Below are positions 17,271 through 26,296 of a stretch of DNA of 64,000 nt, piece by piece (within the stretch, counting starts at the first letter, position 1; the number at the start of each line of letters is the position of its first letter). The translations under genes and the position numbers were made by a program. Below the pieces are notes generated by a model, which saw only the letters and a program-made list of their open reading frames with translations, was not told where the DNA came from and searched no databases. The DNA comes from VRUE01 sp963706605 (GTDB taxonomy: Bacteria; Actinomycetota; Thermoleophilia; Solirubrobacterales; 70-9): contig OY970165.1 in NCBI GenBank assembly GCA_963706605.1, positions 1,302,001-1,366,000 on the forward strand. The letters are read 5' to 3'.

Positions 17271-18332
17271 TCAGTCGGCCCAGCGGAAGCCGGTGGGGGT
17301 CAGGTTAGGTTCTAGCGGGCTGGTCGGCAGTCCGGGCGGCGGGTCGGCTTCGTTGTAGCCCCGTGGCGCGGTGTCGTTCGGGGTATCCGGGTGGAAGAGC
17401 GAGGCGAGGACCTGGATCTGGCCGCGACCGACGCCCAGCTCCCACTGGCCGCCGCCATAGGCGCCGATCCCCCGTTCGGCGCAGTAGTCGTAGGTCTCGC
17501 AGAGGTCGCGCAGGCCGCCGATCCGGGAGGGCTTGATGTTGACCATCTTCGGCGGCCAGGGCAGGGCCTCGATGTCGGCGATCGAGTGGATCGGCGCGTC
17601 CCAGGTGAGTCGGTCGCGGACGGACTCCAGCAGCGGCCGCGTTTCGTCGTTCACGTCGGGGTCCTCCAGCCAGGCGTCGGGGAAGGCCTCGATCAGCTTG
17701 CCGTACAGCTCCGGGTCGGTCTCGACGTCGACCACGGTCCCTTTGTAGAAGCCCTTCAGGTCGAGCGAGTCGATCGCTTCCGTCTCGACCAGCGCCTCGA
17801 TCAGCTCGTCGGTCCAGTCGTTGGTCGGGTCGAGCTTGAAGCGCAGGTCCGGGTAGGGGTCGAGCTTGCGCCGCAGGGTCTCGATCGAGGAGGGCTCCTC
17901 ACCGCCGGGTGAGAGTCGCATCGAGCAGACGAAGGTGACAGGGCTCGCCTTTCGTCCGAGCGCCTCCCCGATCCCGATGCCGGACTGGCGCAGCGCCAAA
18001 TCGAGCGCCGCCGCCTCGAAGGCCCAGCGCCGGTAACGGCGTGAGACCTCGCGTTGCGGCTCGGCCGGGAAGGTGTCGACTCCGCCCATGAGCTCGCAGA
18101 ACTCGCCCAGCGTCGCGTACCCGGTCAGGTCCAGCGATGGGCCCGCGTCCCGGAGGGCGACGTGGTCGAGGGCGTCGTAGGTGACGTCCTCACCGAGCCC
18201 GTCCTCACCGCTCCCCCAGAGGTGGATGACGGTCGAGAGGCGTTCGAAGCCGGGGATCCGCAGCTCCAGCCCCTGCAGCTCGTAGCCCTCGATCTCCAGC
18301 GGCAGGTCGGCAAGTCGGTCGAAGGTCGTCAC
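17271..18332 (-). CDS. Enolase-superfamily (mandelate racemase/muconate-cycloisomerase-like) protein
   Basis: This protein of about 353 aa has the superfamily layout: an N-terminal capping domain (about 1-125), then barrel strands with LRFKLDPTND, AWLEDPDVND, APIHSIADIEAL and MVNIKPSRIGGLRDLCETYDYCAERG. The last holds the strand-6 Lys-like position, and GGGQWELGVGRGQ follows. The exact reaction (racemase, dehydratase or cycloisomerase) is not clear; the first catalytic motif reads K-L-D rather than K-x-K. The GTG at 18332 is chosen because upstream codons look non-coding. Confidence 0.65.
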   Translation of the reverse strand: MTTFDRLADLPLEIEGYELQGLELRIPGFERLSTVIHLWGSGEDGLGEDVTYDALDHVALRDAGPSLDLTGYATLGEFCELMGGVDTFPAEPQREVSRRYRRWAFEAAALDLALRQSGIGIGEALGRKASPVTFVCSMRLSPGGEEPSSIETLRRKLDPYPDLRFKLDPTNDWTDELIEALVETEAIDSLDLKGFYKGTVVDVETDPELYGKLIEAFPDAWLEDPDVNDETRPLLESVRDRLTWDAPIHSIADIEALPWPPKMVNIKPSRIGGLRDLCETYDYCAERGIGAYGGGQWELGVGRGQIQVLASLFHPDTPNDTAPRGYNEADPPPGLPTSPLEPNLTPTGFRWAD

Positions 18333-18519
18333 TGCTGTGAGTCTATGCAGGTGTATTGGTGAGAGAGGGAGGGTGGGGTGTCCCTCGCCCCGACTCGCGT
18401 CCGGCCACGGAATCACCCATCGGGTTCAGGCGCAGGTGCGCCGGCCGCTCTGAGTATCCGCCGGTTCGAGGGGCACCCCTGCCCTTCCTCAAAAGCGCGT
18501 GCCAGACTCGTCTCACCCC

Positions 18520-19917
18520 ATGAAACACACCGCTCACGGTTATTGGCTGGAGGAGGCTGGGGACGCGTCGCCGGCGCCGGAGCTGGTGGGGGAGCGGAGT
18601 GCTGATGTCGTTGTGATTGGTGGGGGGTATACGGGCATGTGGGCCGCTTGGCAGGTCAAGGCTCTGGAGCCGGAGGCTCGGGTCGTGCTGCTCGAGAGCG
18701 AGATCTGCGGGCAGGGGCCGAGTGGGCGCAACGGTGGGTTCTGCAACGTAATGTGGTTCTCGCTGCCCAACATGCGGGCGCGTTGGGGGGATGGGCCGGC
18801 GCTGGCCGTTGCGTGGGCTGCGCAGGAGGCGGTCGAGGGCGTCGGGTCCTTCTGTGAGGGGCAGGGCGTCGACGCCTGGTTCAGGCGCGGCGGCTATCTG
18901 CAAGTCTCGACGGCGTCCGCTCAGGACGGGGTCTGGGGGGAGACCGTCGGCGCCTGTCGCGCGCTCGGCGCGATCGACGCGGTCGGGGTGCTCTCCCCGG
19001 ACCAGGTGGCCGCGCGCTGCGCCTCGCCGGCCTTCCGCGGCGCCGCCTTCTACCCGGATGCCGCCACGATTCAGCCGGCTCGGTTGGCGTTGGGCCTGCG
19101 CGAGAGACTGCTCGCGGCCGGGGTCGAGATCCACGAGCGCTCCCCGGTTCGTCGCCTGCACGGGTCACCCGCAGGGGTCGAAGCGCGCACCGACTCCGGC
19201 GCCGTCCGCGCGGGCGTCGGGGTCGTCGCGATCGGTGGCGCCGCGAAATCCCCTCGCGGGCCGCTGCGCAACACCCTCAGCATCACCTCCTCCCACATCG
19301 TGCTCACCGAGCCGGTGCCCGACCTGTTGGAGGAGATCGGCTGGACCGGTGGCGAGTGCATCACCGACGGTCGCACGATGCTGCACTACTTCCGCACCAC
19401 TCCCGACGGCCGTATCGCCTTCGGCCTCGGGGGTGGGCGGATCGCGATGGGCGGTCGGCTGGGGGGGCGGGTCGAGGTCGACCCCGGAGTCGTCTCGCTG
19501 GCCGCCGAGCGCCTGTACGCGTACTTCCCCGGACTCGAGGGACGGAGCCTCACCCACGCCTGGGGAGGGCCAATCGACGTCTCGCCCACCCACCTACCCC
19601 TCGTCGTGCCACTGCGCGGCGGCAGGACGTTCGCGGCCGCCGGCTACACCGGCAACGGCGTCGGCCCTTCCCACATGGTCGGCCGGGTGCTCGCCTCGCT
19701 GGCCCTCGACCGTCGCGACGAGCACTCGCGCCTGGCGATCGTCGACCCGTCTCCGCAGCGCGTCCCACCCGAGCCCTTCCACTCGTTGGGCGGCAACGCG
19801 ATCCGTCGCGGGATCATGAGCAAGGAGAGGGCGGAGGCGGAAGGCCGCAAACCGCACCCCGTCAGCGTCGCCCTTGCCCGGATCCCCGAGCTGATCGGCT
19901 TCCACATCGGCCGCTGA
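18520..19917 (+). CDS. FAD-dependent amine/amino-acid oxidoreductase (DAO family, PuuB-like)
   Basis: This protein of about 465 aa has the FAD-binding motif VVVIGGGYTGMWAAWQ near residue 30, the GPSGRNGGFC loop typical of gamma-glutamylputrescine oxidase-type DAO proteins, and the C-terminal FAD contact AAGYTGNGVGPSHM. ATG at 18520 is used; an in-frame GTG at 18499 is possible. Proximity to the aminotransferase/aldehyde dehydrogenase set suggests oxidative deamination of an amine, but this is inference. Confidence 0.8.
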   Translation: MKHTAHGYWLEEAGDASPAPELVGERSADVVVIGGGYTGMWAAWQVKALEPEARVVLLESEICGQGPSGRNGGFCNVMWFSLPNMRARWGDGPALAVAWAAQEAVEGVGSFCEGQGVDAWFRRGGYLQVSTASAQDGVWGETVGACRALGAIDAVGVLSPDQVAARCASPAFRGAAFYPDAATIQPARLALGLRERLLAAGVEIHERSPVRRLHGSPAGVEARTDSGAVRAGVGVVAIGGAAKSPRGPLRNTLSITSSHIVLTEPVPDLLEEIGWTGGECITDGRTMLHYFRTTPDGRIAFGLGGGRIAMGGRLGGRVEVDPGVVSLAAERLYAYFPGLEGRSLTHAWGGPIDVSPTHLPLVVPLRGGRTFAAAGYTGNGVGPSHMVGRVLASLALDRRDEHSRLAIVDPSPQRVPPEPFHSLGGNAIRRGIMSKERAEAEGRKPHPVSVALARIPELIGFHIGR

Positions 19918-19936
19918 GAGTCGCGCCCACCCCTGT

Positions 19937-19979
19937 GCGTTCGCACTTATCCGCCCATAGGAAGGAAAAGTGCGAACGC
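19937..19979. repeat. Palindromic element family B, copy 2 (43 nt)
   Basis: The 16-nt arms begin GCGTTCGCACTTATCC and differ at one position. The loop is GCCCATAGGAA. It lies between the convergent FAD oxidoreductase and UspA genes, where it could also act in termination. Confidence 0.8.
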
Positions 19980-19997
19980 TGCTGGAAGCGACGCCTC

Positions 19998-20417
19998 TCA
20001 GGTGGGGGCGGGGACGACGAGCACCGGGCGGTCGGTCTGGTGCAGCAGCTTGTAGGGGGTGGAGCCGAGGATCGCCCCCTTGAGCGCCGTTTCGCCGGAG
20101 CTGCCGACGACGATCAGCCGTGCGTCGAGGCCGGCTGCCACGTCGATCATCGCCTCGGGGGCGCGTTTCGCCACCAGCTCGTAGCGGGCCTCGATGCCAT
20201 CGGTTTCCACCAGGCGCTTCGCCTCCTTCATCACGTTCCTGCCGAACTCCTCGATCGCCTCCTCGTGTTCGGCGATCTCGCCGCCCCAGACGCCGGGTGG
20301 GGCGTAGCCGAAGACGAGCACGATCCCGTCGCCGAGACTCTTGGCCAGCTCCATCGCCCGCCGCAGCGCACTCTTGCTGGAATCGGAGCCGTCGTAGCCG
20401 ACCACTATCCGGCCCAT
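19998..20417 (-). CDS. Universal stress protein (UspA family)
   Basis: This 139-aa single Usp domain begins MGRIVVGYDGSDSSKSALRRA. The ATP-binding motif G-x2-G-x9-G-S is present (GSSGETALKGAILGST), so it is an ATP-binding type. I chose ATG 20417 over GTG 20429 because the protein then starts exactly at the first strand and a GGAGGTG lies upstream. It is directly behind the APC permease gene, with which it is cotranscribed. Confidence 0.87.
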   Translation of the reverse strand: MGRIVVGYDGSDSSKSALRRAMELAKSLGDGIVLVFGYAPPGVWGGEIAEHEEAIEEFGRNVMKEAKRLVETDGIEARYELVAKRAPEAMIDVAAGLDARLIVVGSSGETALKGAILGSTPYKLLHQTDRPVLVVPAPT

Positions 20418-20418
20418 C

Positions 20419-21987
20419 TCAGACACCACCTCCGGTCGCGATGCCGCCGCTCTCCGGCTCGGCTTCGCCCTCGAGGAACCCTGCCGGGGCGACTTCGGGA
20501 CGCCGCTTGAAGAAGGAAGGCACCTTGCGCCACTGAACCACCATCAGCAGGACGCCGAGGACCAGGAAGAAGACCGCGATCACCAGCGGTGGCCCGAGCC
20601 CGAACCAGGAGTTGCCCGATTCGGAGTTGGCCGGATCCGCCAGTTCGATCCCGTTCTTGATCAGCAGGTAGAAGAGGATCACGGCGCCGATCGCAGGCCC
20701 GAGGCCGACGAAGAAAAAGTTCTTGACGCTGCGCAGGAGCTCGTGTCGGTAATAGATCGCGCAGGCGAAGCCGGTCAGGCCGATGTAGAAGGAGATCATC
20801 AGGCCCAGCGCCGCCAGCGAGTCGAAGAGGATGTCTTCGCTGACCAGGGTGAGGCCGACGTACCAGACGATCGAGGCTGCGCCCATCGCCAGGGTCGAGA
20901 TGTGGGGCGTGAGGAAGCGTGGATGGACCTTGCCGAGGCTCTTCGGCAGCGCGTTGGCCCGCGCCATCGAGAGCGTCGTGCGCGCGGTCGGCAGGATCGT
21001 CGTCTGGGTCGAGGCTGCGGCCGAGGAGAGCACGGCGATGATCAGGATCTTGTCGAGGGGCGAGCCGAAGACCTCGGTGCCGAGCGCGCTCAGCACGTCT
21101 TCCTGGTTTGCGACCAGCTGATCGACACCGGCATAGGCCTGCGCGGCCACCGCCACGATCACGTAGATGCCGAGCAGGATCAGCGTGCTGACCACGGTTG
21201 CCCGCCCCGGCGCCTCGGACGGATCCTCGGTCTCCTCGTTGACGGTCGCCGTGGTATCCCAACCCCAGTAGATGAAGACGGCAAGGAGCAGTCCGGCCGA
21301 GAGCTCGCTCGGGCTGAGGCTGAACGGGTTGATCCATGAAAAGCTCGGGTCGATCGAACCGGCGGGAGCGGAGCCGCTGTAAACCTTGACCAGTGCCACC
21401 ACGGCGAAGGCGGCCAGGGTGAGGATCTCCGCGGTCAGCAGCCCGACTTGGGTGCGCGCCGAGAGCTCGATTCCGATCAGCACGATCGCGGTCATGATCA
21501 CGATCCAGAGAACGCCGACCGCGGTCACCGCCACAGTCGATGCGGCGGCAGAGCTCCAGCCGAAAAGCAGGAACGTGTAGAGGCCGGCGATCTGCGCAAG
21601 GTTCGCCATCACGATCACGTCGGCGACCACGATCGTCCAGCCGGCAAGCCAGCCCAGTTGCGGACCCATCGCCTTCGTCACCCAGGAGAAGCTGGTGCCG
21701 CAATCCGGATCGGCCTTGTTCATGTAGTAGTAGCCGGCGGCTACCAGGAACATCGGGATGAAGGCGATCAGCAGGATCGCGGGCGACTGCAGCGCAACCG
21801 CGGCGGCGATGAAGCCCAGGGTTGCGGCGAGGCTGTAGCCGGGGGCGGTCGAGGCGACCCCGATGACGACGCTGGAGACGAAGCCGATCGCGTTCTTCTT
21901 CAGGCCCTTGTCGCCGCTGCTCGGTGCCGCGGCTTTGCGGGCGGGAGCTCCCGCCGATCCAGGCGTCGGAACCGCTGCACTCTCCAT
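20419..21987 (-). CDS. APC-superfamily amino acid/polyamine permease
   Basis: This 522-aa membrane transporter has about 12 hydrophobic segments. It opens with the APC hallmark GFVSSVVIGVASTAPGYSLA and has FIYWGWDTTATVNEETEDP in helix 6-8. ATG 21987 has AAGGGAG 5 bases upstream. It is divergent from the aminotransferase operon across an interval with a palindrome, and is followed by UspA. It presumably imports the amine or amino acid that the neighbouring pathway degrades. Confidence 0.88.
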   Translation of the reverse strand: MESAAVPTPGSAGAPARKAAAPSSGDKGLKKNAIGFVSSVVIGVASTAPGYSLAATLGFIAAAVALQSPAILLIAFIPMFLVAAGYYYMNKADPDCGTSFSWVTKAMGPQLGWLAGWTIVVADVIVMANLAQIAGLYTFLLFGWSSAAASTVAVTAVGVLWIVIMTAIVLIGIELSARTQVGLLTAEILTLAAFAVVALVKVYSGSAPAGSIDPSFSWINPFSLSPSELSAGLLLAVFIYWGWDTTATVNEETEDPSEAPGRATVVSTLILLGIYVIVAVAAQAYAGVDQLVANQEDVLSALGTEVFGSPLDKILIIAVLSSAAASTQTTILPTARTTLSMARANALPKSLGKVHPRFLTPHISTLAMGAASIVWYVGLTLVSEDILFDSLAALGLMISFYIGLTGFACAIYYRHELLRSVKNFFFVGLGPAIGAVILFYLLIKNGIELADPANSESGNSWFGLGPPLVIAVFFLVLGVLLMVVQWRKVPSFFKRRPEVAPAGFLEGEAEPESGGIATGGGV

Positions 21988-22098
21988 TGGACTCCCTTCT
22001 CGGAATCTCGCTTCGCCGGGTCGGCAGAGCGGCCGTTTGAAGGTACGCCCGTGCGGCGCCCCCCACAAGTGGCAAATGTCCCAAATCCACGGCGAAGA

Positions 22099-22117
22099 CT
22101 TATACAATCCGTATAAG
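22099..22117. promoter_or_regulatory. Palindromic operator candidate CTTATAC-N5-GTATAAG
   Basis: A perfect 7+5+7 inverted repeat (CTTATAC AATCC GTATAAG) lies in the 222-bp divergent interval between the permease and aminotransferase genes. Its AT-rich arms stand out, and both promoters must lie here. The PucR-type regulator encoded in the operon is the obvious candidate to bind it. Confidence 0.5.
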
Positions 22118-22209
22118 GCGCTGCCAAGTCCTCGACTTGATGACCATTGCACGTCGGCCATAGCGTCTCTAGCTTTGTCCATAACGTCGTAGCAAGAGAG
22201 GAGACACGC

Positions 22210-23595
22210 ATGGCCATCGCGTCGCACTCAACCGGGACGGTCGACACCGGGCTTCAGGAGCTGGCGACGCGACATCTCTGGATGCACTTCTCGCGGATGG
22301 GCTCCTACGGCCCTGGCCACGAGATCCCGATCATCACCCGCGGCGAGGGGTGCTACGTCTACGACGATCACGGCAACCGCTACCTCGACGGACTCTCCGC
22401 GCTCTTCTGCGTCAACGCCGGCCACGGCCGCACCGAGCTCGGCGAGGCGGCGGCCCGCCAGGTTGAAGAGCTCGACTTCTACACGCTCTGGAGCTACGCT
22501 CATCCGCGCGCGATCGAGCTGGCGGCGCGGATCGCCTCCCTTGCCCCCGGCGACCTCAACCGGGTCTTCTTCACCTCGGGCGGCTCAGAGGCTGTTGAGT
22601 CGGCGTTGAAGCTGTCCCGCAACTACCACCGCCTCCGCGGCAATGGTCAGAAGCACAAGGTGATCGCCCGCGAGATCGCCTACCACGGCACCTCACTCGG
22701 CGCCCTCTCGGCGACCGGGATCACCGAGTTGCGGGCGCCGTTCGAGCCGCTGACGCCGGGTGGTTGCCATGTGCCCAACACCAATACCTACCGCTGGCCC
22801 GAGGATCGCCACCCGCTCTGGGCGGCGAACGAGATCGAGGAGCGGATCGTGTTCGAGGGCCCGGAGACCGTCGCCGCGGTGATCGTCGAGCCGGTCCAGA
22901 ACGCGGGCGGCTGCTTCGTTCCCCCGGAGGGCTACTTCGAGCGCGTGCGCGAGATCTGCGACCGCCACGACGTGCTGTTCATCTCCGACGAGGTGATCTG
23001 CGCCTGGGGACGCCTCGGTCACTGGTTCGGCTGCGAACGCTTCGGCTACGTCCCCGACCTGATCACCGTGGCCAAGGGGTTGACCTCGGCCTACGCACCG
23101 ATGGGCGCTCTGATCGCCTCCGACCGGGTCGCCGAGCCGTTCATGGAGGGCAAGGAGTCCTTCACCCACGGCTTCACCTTCGCCGGCCACCCGATCGCCG
23201 CGGCAATCGCGATGGCCAACCTCGACATCTTCGAGCGTGAGGACCTCTGCGGCCAGGTGCTCGCCAAGGAGGGCGAGTTCAGGCAGATGCTGGAGAGCCT
23301 GTACGACCTGCCGATCGTCGGCGAGGTGCGCGGCGCCGGCTTCTTCCAGGCGATCGAGCTGGTCAAGGACAAGGAGACCAAGGAGAGCTTCGACGATGAC
23401 GAGGCGGAGGACCTGCTGCGCGGCTTCCTCTCCGGCGAGCTATACCGCCGTGGCCTGATCTGCCGCGCCGATGACCGCGGCGACCCGGTGATCCAGCTGG
23501 CGCCCCCGCTGATCGCCGACAGCGTGCAGTTCGAAGAGATCCACGACGTGCTTCGCGGCGTGCTGACGGAGGCCTGGGACCGGGTCCAACGATAG
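22210..23595 (+). CDS. Class III omega-amino acid/putrescine:pyruvate aminotransferase
   Basis: This 461-aa PLP enzyme has FFTSGGSEAVESALKLSRNYH, the Asp loop LFISDEVICAWGRLG, and the cofactor lysine in ITVAKGLTSAYAPMGA. These match the putrescine/beta-alanine:pyruvate branch (SpuC-like). Amino transfer to pyruvate would yield alanine, which the Ald encoded two genes on returns to pyruvate. ATG 22210 follows GAGAGGAG. It is the first gene of the operon. Confidence 0.88.
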   Translation: MAIASHSTGTVDTGLQELATRHLWMHFSRMGSYGPGHEIPIITRGEGCYVYDDHGNRYLDGLSALFCVNAGHGRTELGEAAARQVEELDFYTLWSYAHPRAIELAARIASLAPGDLNRVFFTSGGSEAVESALKLSRNYHRLRGNGQKHKVIAREIAYHGTSLGALSATGITELRAPFEPLTPGGCHVPNTNTYRWPEDRHPLWAANEIEERIVFEGPETVAAVIVEPVQNAGGCFVPPEGYFERVREICDRHDVLFISDEVICAWGRLGHWFGCERFGYVPDLITVAKGLTSAYAPMGALIASDRVAEPFMEGKESFTHGFTFAGHPIAAAIAMANLDIFEREDLCGQVLAKEGEFRQMLESLYDLPIVGEVRGAGFFQAIELVKDKETKESFDDDEAEDLLRGFLSGELYRRGLICRADDRGDPVIQLAPPLIADSVQFEEIHDVLRGVLTEAWDRVQR

Positions 23596-23599
23596 CCCG

Positions 23600-25159
23600 A
23601 TGCTCACCGTTCAGAGCCTGCTCGACGAACTCGACCTCGACCTGGTCGCCGGGACTCACGCGGCCGAGGCGCCGGTGCGCTGGATCCACATCTCCGAGCT
23701 GGCAGACCCGACCCCCTGGCTCTCGGGCGGCGAGCTGATGCTGACCACCGGGATCCCGCTCGACAGCGCCGCCAAGCAGCGGGCCTACATCCGGCTGCTC
23801 GCCGAGCACAACCTCGCGGGGCTCGGTTTCGGCACCGGCTTCAATCACAAGAAACTGCCAAAAGCGCTGGCGGACGAGGCTCGCAAACGGGACTTCCCGC
23901 TCTTCGAGGTGCCCTACTCGACGCCGTTCATCGCGATCACCGAGAAGGCCTTCGCCCGCCTCGTCAACGAGCAGTACGAGGTGCTGCAACGTGGCATCGC
24001 CGTGCAGCGCCGGCTCGAGCGGCTGGTCCTGGAAGAGCGCGGCCTGGAGGAGATCGTCGCGACGATCGCCTCGGCTGTCGGGGGGACGGTGGCGATCCTC
24101 AACAGCCGCGGCGAGCGGCTGGCCGGCCGCGGCTTCCGCCGTGAGCTCTCCGCCGAGGCCGTCAACGCGATCCGCGACGAAGCGCTTGCCCACACGGCCG
24201 ACGGTCATCCCTTTGTCCCGACCCACCCCTCGGTGGCCGGCCGGGCGCTTGCCCATCCGGTGATCTCCCCCGGCGGCGGCCCGCCGCAGGCCTGGGTCGT
24301 GATTGTGCGCGACTCGGGCGGGCTCGGCGACTTCGAGCGGTTGATCCTGCAGCAGGCGGTGGCCGTCGTCGCCCTCGAGTTGATGCGACGTCGCGTCGCG
24401 CGGGAGACCGAGCGCCGCCTTGCGGGTGACGTCTTGGCCGGGGCGCTGGGCGGCCGCCTCGATCCTTCCGAGCTGCGCCGCCGCCTCGAGCCGTTCGGGA
24501 TCGGCGACGAGGCCGCCGTCCTGGTCTTCGACCTCGACGACCCAGCCGCCGCCGAGGCGGCGCTGGAGCGCGCCCTCGCCGCCGACGCCTGCCCGGCCGT
24601 CGTCGCCCCCCATGCCAGCGGCAGCCGCGAGCTGCTCTGCGCGGTGGTCGATGCCGCCGACCGCGACCCGGTCGACCTCGCCTCCGACGCGCGCCGGGCG
24701 CTGGTCAAAGAGCGTGGCACGGTGCGCGCCGCTGCCAGCCGACCCGCGCCCCCCGAGGCGCTGCGCCACTCCTTCCACGAGGCGCGTTGCGCGCTCGAGG
24801 CGACCGCCTTCGCCAACGGCAGCGAGCCCGAGGTCGCCTCCTGGCGCGACCTGGGAGCGTTCACGCTGCTGCTCTCGATCCAGGACGACGAAGCGCTGAA
24901 GCTCTACTGCGACAGCGTCCTCGGCCCGATCGAGGGAGGCGATGAGGAGTACGGCGGTGAGCTGCTGCGCTCGTTGGAGGCCTTCATCGAGCAGAACGGC
25001 CAGTGGGAGCGGGCCGCCCGCGAGGTCTACTGCCACCGCCACACGCTGCGCTACCGGATGCGCAAGATCGAAGAGCTGACCGGGCGCGACCTCTCCAGAG
25101 CCCATGACCGGATCGAGTTCTGGCTGGCGCTGCGGGCCAGGGAGCTGGTGGGGACGTGA
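23600..25159 (+). CDS. PucR-family transcriptional regulator
   Basis: This 519-aa regulator has an N-terminal PucR ligand domain (MLTVQSLLDELDLDLVAG to IRLLAEHNLAGLGFGTG), a GGDEF-like middle region, and the C-terminal HTH_30 domain AREVYCHRHTLRYRMRKIEELTGRDL. PucR proteins commonly control purine, GABA or polyamine catabolism. The gene sits inside the operon it probably controls and overlaps ald by GTGA, so it is autoregulated with it. Confidence 0.88.
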   Translation: MLTVQSLLDELDLDLVAGTHAAEAPVRWIHISELADPTPWLSGGELMLTTGIPLDSAAKQRAYIRLLAEHNLAGLGFGTGFNHKKLPKALADEARKRDFPLFEVPYSTPFIAITEKAFARLVNEQYEVLQRGIAVQRRLERLVLEERGLEEIVATIASAVGGTVAILNSRGERLAGRGFRRELSAEAVNAIRDEALAHTADGHPFVPTHPSVAGRALAHPVISPGGGPPQAWVVIVRDSGGLGDFERLILQQAVAVVALELMRRRVARETERRLAGDVLAGALGGRLDPSELRRRLEPFGIGDEAAVLVFDLDDPAAAEAALERALAADACPAVVAPHASGSRELLCAVVDAADRDPVDLASDARRALVKERGTVRAAASRPAPPEALRHSFHEARCALEATAFANGSEPEVASWRDLGAFTLLLSIQDDEALKLYCDSVLGPIEGGDEEYGGELLRSLEAFIEQNGQWERAAREVYCHRHTLRYRMRKIEELTGRDLSRAHDRIEFWLALRARELVGT

Positions 25160-26295
25160 TCGTCGGAGTTCCGCGGGAGATCAAGCCCGACGAGTACCGG
25201 GTTGCGATCACCCCGGCAGGGGTGCGGGAAATGTCCGAGCACGGCCACCTGGTGCTGATCGAGACAGGGGCCGGTGAGGGCAGCGCGATCGCCGACGCCG
25301 ACTTCGAGTCGCAGGGCGCCCGCGTGGTTCCCGACGCGGCCACCGTCTTTGCTGAGGCCGGGATGGTGCTCAAGGTGAAGGAGCCGCAGGCGCCCGAGAT
25401 CGAGATGCTGCGGCGCGGCCAGCTTCTCTTCACCTACCTGCACCTGGCGCCCGATCCCGAGCAGACCCACGGTCTCTGCGACTCCGGCGCCACCTGCGTC
25501 GCCTACGAGACGGTCGAGGACGCCCACGGCCGCCTGCCGCTATTGGCTCCGATGAGCGAGATCGCCGGCAAGATCGCCACCCAGGCGGGCGCGTTCATGC
25601 TGGAGAAGCCGCTGGGAGGCCGCGGCATCCTGCTCGGCGGGGTGCCGGGCGTCGCGGCGGCCAACGTGATGGTGATCGGCGGCGGCGTCGTCGGCATGAA
25701 CGCCGCCACCATCGCGATCGGTATGCAGGCCGACGTATTCATCTTCGACAAGTCGATCGATCGCCTGCGCGAGCTCGACGTCGCCTTCGCCGGCGCCTGC
25801 TCGTCGGTCTACTCGACCACGCTGGCGGTCGAGGAAATGCTGCCGCGTGCCGACCTGGTGATCGGCGCCGTCCTCGTCCACGGCGCCCGCGCCCCTTATG
25901 TGGTGCGACGCGAGCAGCTGGCGCTGATGAAACCCGGCGCCGTGCTGGTCGACGTCGCGATCGACCAGGGGGGCTGCTTCGAGACCTCGCGCCCGACCAC
26001 GCACCACGACCCGACCTTCGAGGTCGACGGGATCACCCACTACTGCGTCGCCAACATGCCCGGCGCGGTGCCGATCACCTCGACCCACGCCCTCACCAAC
26101 GCGACCCTTCCCTACGCGATCGCGCTCGCCGACCGCGGCGTCGAGGGGGCGATCCGACGCGATCCGGGGCTGCGGCTGGGCGTCAACGTGGCCGCGGGTC
26201 ATGTGACCCACCCGGCGGTCGCCGAAGCCGTCGGGATGGAATGCGTCCCGGCCGAGAAGGCACTTGAAATCAAAGACAAAGCGGAGGTCAGCTGA
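25156..26295 (+). CDS. ald: Alanine dehydrogenase
   Basis: This 379-aa NAD-dependent enzyme interconverts alanine and pyruvate plus ammonia. It begins IVGVPREIKPDEYRVA, with KVKEPQ (substrate Lys), TYLHLAPD, the NAD motif VMVIGGGVVGMNAATIA, and NMPGAVPITSTHALTNATLPY near the end. Overlap with pucR and location between the aminotransferase and aldehyde dehydrogenase suggest it regenerates pyruvate for the aminotransferase and releases ammonium. Confidence 0.94.
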   Translation: MIVGVPREIKPDEYRVAITPAGVREMSEHGHLVLIETGAGEGSAIADADFESQGARVVPDAATVFAEAGMVLKVKEPQAPEIEMLRRGQLLFTYLHLAPDPEQTHGLCDSGATCVAYETVEDAHGRLPLLAPMSEIAGKIATQAGAFMLEKPLGGRGILLGGVPGVAAANVMVIGGGVVGMNAATIAIGMQADVFIFDKSIDRLRELDVAFAGACSSVYSTTLAVEEMLPRADLVIGAVLVHGARAPYVVRREQLALMKPGAVLVDVAIDQGGCFETSRPTTHHDPTFEVDGITHYCVANMPGAVPITSTHALTNATLPYAIALADRGVEGAIRRDPGLRLGVNVAAGHVTHPAVAEAVGMECVPAEKALEIKDKAEVS

Positions 26296-26296
26296 G